Below, piece after piece: positions 61,128 to 64,000 of a DNA stretch of 64,000 nt (the first letter of the stretch is position 1; every line of letters begins with the position of its first letter). The notes beneath the pieces are model-generated. The model was not told where the DNA came from. It worked only from the letters and a program-made list of their open reading frames with translations, and made no database searches. Source of the DNA: Petunia secreta (lineage: Eukaryota > Streptophyta > Magnoliopsida > Solanales > Solanaceae); assembly GCA_029990175.1 (NCBI GenBank), contig JARKIP010000035.1:35974001-36038000 (forward strand), read 5' to 3'. Position numbers and translations under genes: made by a program.

Positions 61128-62411
61128 GTTGGTATCAGAGCACGGCTAGGCTTCGTTCTTACGAATCCTCGGTCTTGTTCTTCTCGTTGTTATCCTTGTG
61201 TTGTTTGTTCTTGAAATTAGAAGAAAAACAAAAAAATCCAAAAACTTGAAAATCACAAAAAAAAATTGCTAGAAATCGTTGTTTGTAACGATTTTGATGT
61301 TGTTTGTTACTGGGGTTTGTTTGCTATCATAAACCCGTTGATTTGGTACCCTCGAAACACGATTTGAAGTCGTGAATCAAAATCTTGAAAACCAAATCTC
61401 AAAAGTTGAGAATTCACAAAATTTGATAGAACTTGATTTGTGTTGTGAATTCTTGGTTGTTTGGTATCGGGGATTGTTCTATATAGTTTTCCCGTCATTT
61501 TGATATCCCCATATCATCATTTGGAGTAACGGAATGAAAATCGGACTTTGAAAATTTTGAAGTTCTTGAAAATTTGAAGAACTTACTCCAAATTCTTGAA
61601 AACGAGTTGTTCGTTCATTGTTTGTGTGATAAAACCATTGGGGATTGTTTATTTCAGTTGAACACACCCTTTGGAAGCCTTAGAACTGAACAACAAACTG
61701 AATTGGGGTGATTTGTGTGCCAAAAACTGAGTTTGCAGTCGAGGTTCTGGTTCTGGAACGCAGGCCTGCGCGATCGCGCCCTGCTTCACGCTATCGCGCC
61801 AATTCCTCCCATTGTTCATCGCGATCGCGCGCAACCTCACGCGATCGCGAAGGGTTTTCAATTTTCCAGAAATCCTGAACTGGGACAGATTGTTTGCAAA
61901 GCATTCGAAACAGTTCCCGCTCACCAAAACTTCAATTGTATCATCAAATATGGTGAGTTTGTAGATCACTAACCAAAAATCATCCAATTCCGAATCCGTT
62001 TAGTGGCGATTCGATCTTTTTCCATTTGATCGCGTCACTTCCGGTTAGTACTTTGAGGGTAACACTCCTACCCAATTAGTACTAATTCTTTGTGCGTTTA
62101 GGATCTTCGTGCCTAGAAGGAGAGTAGAGCTCAAAGAAGACTCGTAGTATATTTTTGGCTCAAGTGCTCACTTATAAAGCCGATCGCCCATCGAGTCCCA
62201 TCAATTCCACTCACCCCGAAGAGTATTTGGTTCTTGTGAATTGAGTGGTTAGTGAGGTGGTTGTTCAACTACGAGGAAGCCTTTGAGACCAAGCTTGAGT
62301 GATCCTATAAACCACTAAATTGAGTGCACCCGAGTGACACTCCAAAGGTGAGGGAGCGAGTGAGGGTTTTTACTCTAACCTCTTTCTCTTGTCTTTAATT
62401 TTTGTAGGTAC
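61128..62411 (+). other. E16 leader with PBS and GCGATCGC array
   Basis: PBS 61130-61141. GCGATCGC-type palindromes at 61767-61852. GTGAGGGAGCG near 62349 and TTTTTGTAG-GTACATGG at the start codon. No other coding sequence is supported. Confidence 0.82.
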
Positions 62412-64000
62412 ATGGCCGGAGACGTATACGATACCGTTGAGGTACCGGTAAGCACTTTGGTCAACCTCTTGGCCGAGGTGAGATCCATAAGCGCGAGGTT
62501 TGATCGCCTCGAAGAGGAATGGACCCCGAGTGTCCAAAATGGTACCGAAGGGGGTACTAGGAATGAAGTGTTGGGCAATCCCCAACCGTTGGGCACTCCC
62601 CAACAAGTGGGCATTCCCCACGACTTGGGCAATCCCCAAGTAAATGTAATTGCTCACTCTAGGAGTAATTCTACTACTCCTATGAGCCAACCAATGGTAA
62701 ATGAGGGAGTTGGGGAAAGTGAGCGAGTTGATAACATAATTGGACCTCATCCCCACACACTTGCACATGAGAGCGAATTGAAAGAAATGAGAGGAGAGGA
62801 AAAACAAATTGAGAGTGAGGGCACCCTTTGTCCTAACCAAATGTTATCTTCTTCTTCTTGCTATAGCTTTTGTGTAGGTACTCTTGGAGGCGAGCTATTG
62901 GAACCTCCACCATTTGCCTTGGAAGAAGGACAAGAGGATGAAGATCTTCATTGTGAGTTTCATGAGGGAGGACTTGAACGTGACACTTCACGCGATGCGA
63001 GTACTCACGGGAGCGACTCAAATGTAAGTGTTACCTTCCCTTCTCATGAACATGTTAATCCTTTGTCTTGTGGAGACTCAAAGCTAGTTGTTGCTTATGA
63101 TGTCTATATTGACCTTGCAACTAGTGAAGAGTCTAATGGTCAACTTGTGTTTGCGTGTGACCCGCTAGTAGAGAGGAATGAAACGCCACATCATGATGTG
63201 AGCCCGGTATTCAAAGAACCTCTCTCTAGTGAAAGTGTGTTTGTTGACCTTGCTTGTGACCCTTGTTATGACACACCACCAATTTTTGATAAAGGGGAAG
63301 ATGAAATGTGTGATCACACCCTTATTGATTTAATTGCCTTTGGTGGACCTATGTGTTGTAGTGGGGAAAGTGGTGACCTTGAGGAGTCCCTAGTGGGTGA
63401 AATGGATCGAATTATATTCGATGACTCCTCAAGTGCGAGTGATGAACCTAGCTATGAAACTATGCCTTTGCTTGACCATGAAATTGAGATGCATGCTTTT
63501 ACTAATCCTTTGTTTGAGAGCATCCTTATTTGTGGTGGTGGGTTGTATCGAGCTAGAGTTAGGAATGAGTTGGAACCTCCGTGGTGTGAGGGATTTGATC
63601 CCATAGACAACTCTTTGTTTGAAGCTTCGAGTGAGGTAAATGATCCTTCTAGTGACCCTACTCTTGCTAGTGCGGGTTACGATGACGAAGAGGCCATTAA
63701 CAATGCCTTCCTTGAGAGCTTACCTTGTGAGGAGGGTTGTCTCGAGGATGAAATTGGAGGTGAGGAGGTATCTCTTAGTGTGAGTATGAGAGCCCTTAAG
63801 AAGGGGAGTGTGGTAATTGCTTCTAATTGCGATTTGACTTACTTTGCCTACCCCGTCCCATATGTTAACCACACTTTGAGAATTGAACATGCCAAAACCA
63901 TTGTGCCGCATTTTGAAAATATTGCATTGAAGGTTTGGTCTGATGATCATGAGCTTAAGGGTCATAGGGACTTGGATTGCTTAATCTTGAATGTTGCATG
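62412..64000 (+). CDS. E16 protein: short gag N-terminus joined to domain X (runs off window)
   Basis: The frame is open from ATG 62412 to the window end (529 codons visible). The first 90 or so residues resemble a gag N-terminus (VEVPVSTLVNLLAEV, TPSVQ, repeated LGNPQ motifs). From about residue 118 it is X: ELKEMRGEE, CVGTLGGE, TPHHDVSPVFKEPL, CYDTPPIFDKGEDE, FDDSSS, HAFTNPLFE, LYRARV, EPPWCEG, GGEEVSLSV and ALKKGS. Capsid, CCHC knuckle and protease are absent. The LTR family is that of E5, which has them, so E16 looks like a reduced form. It is the third N-terminal context in which X is kept open. Confidence 0.88.
   Translation, partial: MAGDVYDTVEVPVSTLVNLLAEVRSISARFDRLEEEWTPSVQNGTEGGTRNEVLGNPQPLGTPQQVGIPHDLGNPQVNVIAHSRSNSTTPMSQPMVNEGVGESERVDNIIGPHPHTLAHESELKEMRGEEKQIESEGTLCPNQMLSSSSCYSFCVGTLGGELLEPPPFALEEGQEDEDLHCEFHEGGLERDTSRDASTHGSDSNVSVTFPSHEHVNPLSCGDSKLVVAYDVYIDLATSEESNGQLVFACDPLVERNETPHHDVSPVFKEPLSSESVFVDLACDPCYDTPPIFDKGEDEMCDHTLIDLIAFGGPMCCSGESGDLEESLVGEMDRIIFDDSSSASDEPSYETMPLLDHEIEMHAFTNPLFESILICGGGLYRARVRNELEPPWCEGFDPIDNSLFEASSEVNDPSSDPTLASAGYDDEEAINNAFLESLPCEEGCLEDEIGGEEVSLSVSMRALKKGSVVIASNCDLTYFAYPVPYVNHTLRIEHAKTIVPHFENIALKVWSDDHELKGHRDLDCLILNVA

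Noticed and set aside
62412..62700. Repeated LGNPQ motifs in E16 as a selected peptide repeat
   Set aside because: One or two such motifs occur in gag of other elements; the extra copies look like a local expansion of GGGCAATCCCCAA.

Overview
The window is plant nuclear DNA made almost entirely of nested Ty3/gypsy LTR retrotransposons. No host gene, tRNA gene, rRNA gene or CRISPR array was found. Evidence for a flowering plant is the primer binding site TGGTATCAGAGC (complementary to the 3' end of plant initiator tRNA-Met) after nine LTRs, LTR ends TGATG...CATCA, 5-bp target-site duplications (TSDs), and gag-PR-RT-RH-IN polyproteins of chromovirus type that run into the 3' LTR. An ORF running into the LTR is known for centromeric (CRM-type) elements, so a centromeric or pericentromeric origin is plausible but unproven.

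Layout (E = element, numbered here; X = the unknown domain described below). 1-57: tail of an LTR. 58-2746: E1 (+), decayed gag-pol. 2747-3921: E2 (-), 3' LTR plus tail of X. 3922-7717: E3 (-), gag-PR-X. At 7717/7718 an inverted junction meets E5 (+), gag-PR-X (7718-9198 and 16616-19037), split by the complete E4 (+, 9199-16610, TSD GAAAA). 19038-21575: E6 (-), 5' LTR, leader and gag start. 21576-21991 and 35484-38716: E7 (+), autonomous pol and 3' LTR, split by E8 (-, 21992-35478, TSD GAGAA), which is itself split by E9 (+, 22508-30113, TSD TCTCC). 38717-38978: tail of another LTR. 38979-40851: E10 gag (+), with a solo LTR (39804-40607, TSD TAATC). 40852-55757: E13 5' LTR and PBS (+), split by E11 (+, 40994-55167, TSD GGGAG), whose leader holds E12 (-, 42567-50179, TSD ACAGC). 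55758-59224: E14 (+). 59225-59357: E17 LTR piece. 59358-60357: E15 (-). 60358-64000: E16 (+), running off the window.

Two kinds of element are interleaved. Autonomous ones (E9, E12, E7; E4 with an RNase H deletion) encode full or nearly full polyproteins. Non-autonomous ones (E2, E3, E5, E8, E11, E16) have no reverse transcriptase or integrase core. In its place they carry X, an acidic, Ser/Cys-containing domain of about 500 residues. X occurs with three different N-termini: full gag plus protease (E3, E5, E11), a Gly/Asp/Tyr/Ser-rich leader plus a protease fold lacking its catalytic Asp-Ser-Gly (E8), and a short gag N-terminus only (E16). E8 and E11 have intact ORFs and almost identical LTRs, so they moved recently and must have borrowed replication enzymes.

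A second layer is made of short GC-rich self-complementary motifs, repeated in the LTR U3 upstream of the TATA box and again in the 5' leader upstream of gag. The motif type differs between families (GCGATCGC; AGGCG-CCC-CGCCT; AGGCG-GTC-CGCCT), and in every element where both LTR and leader are visible the two places carry the same type. Autonomous and non-autonomous elements share types, suggesting a recognition, dimerisation or packaging code. This is inference. A conserved hairpin with branch-point and acceptor-like signals at the 3' end of X suggests splicing there.
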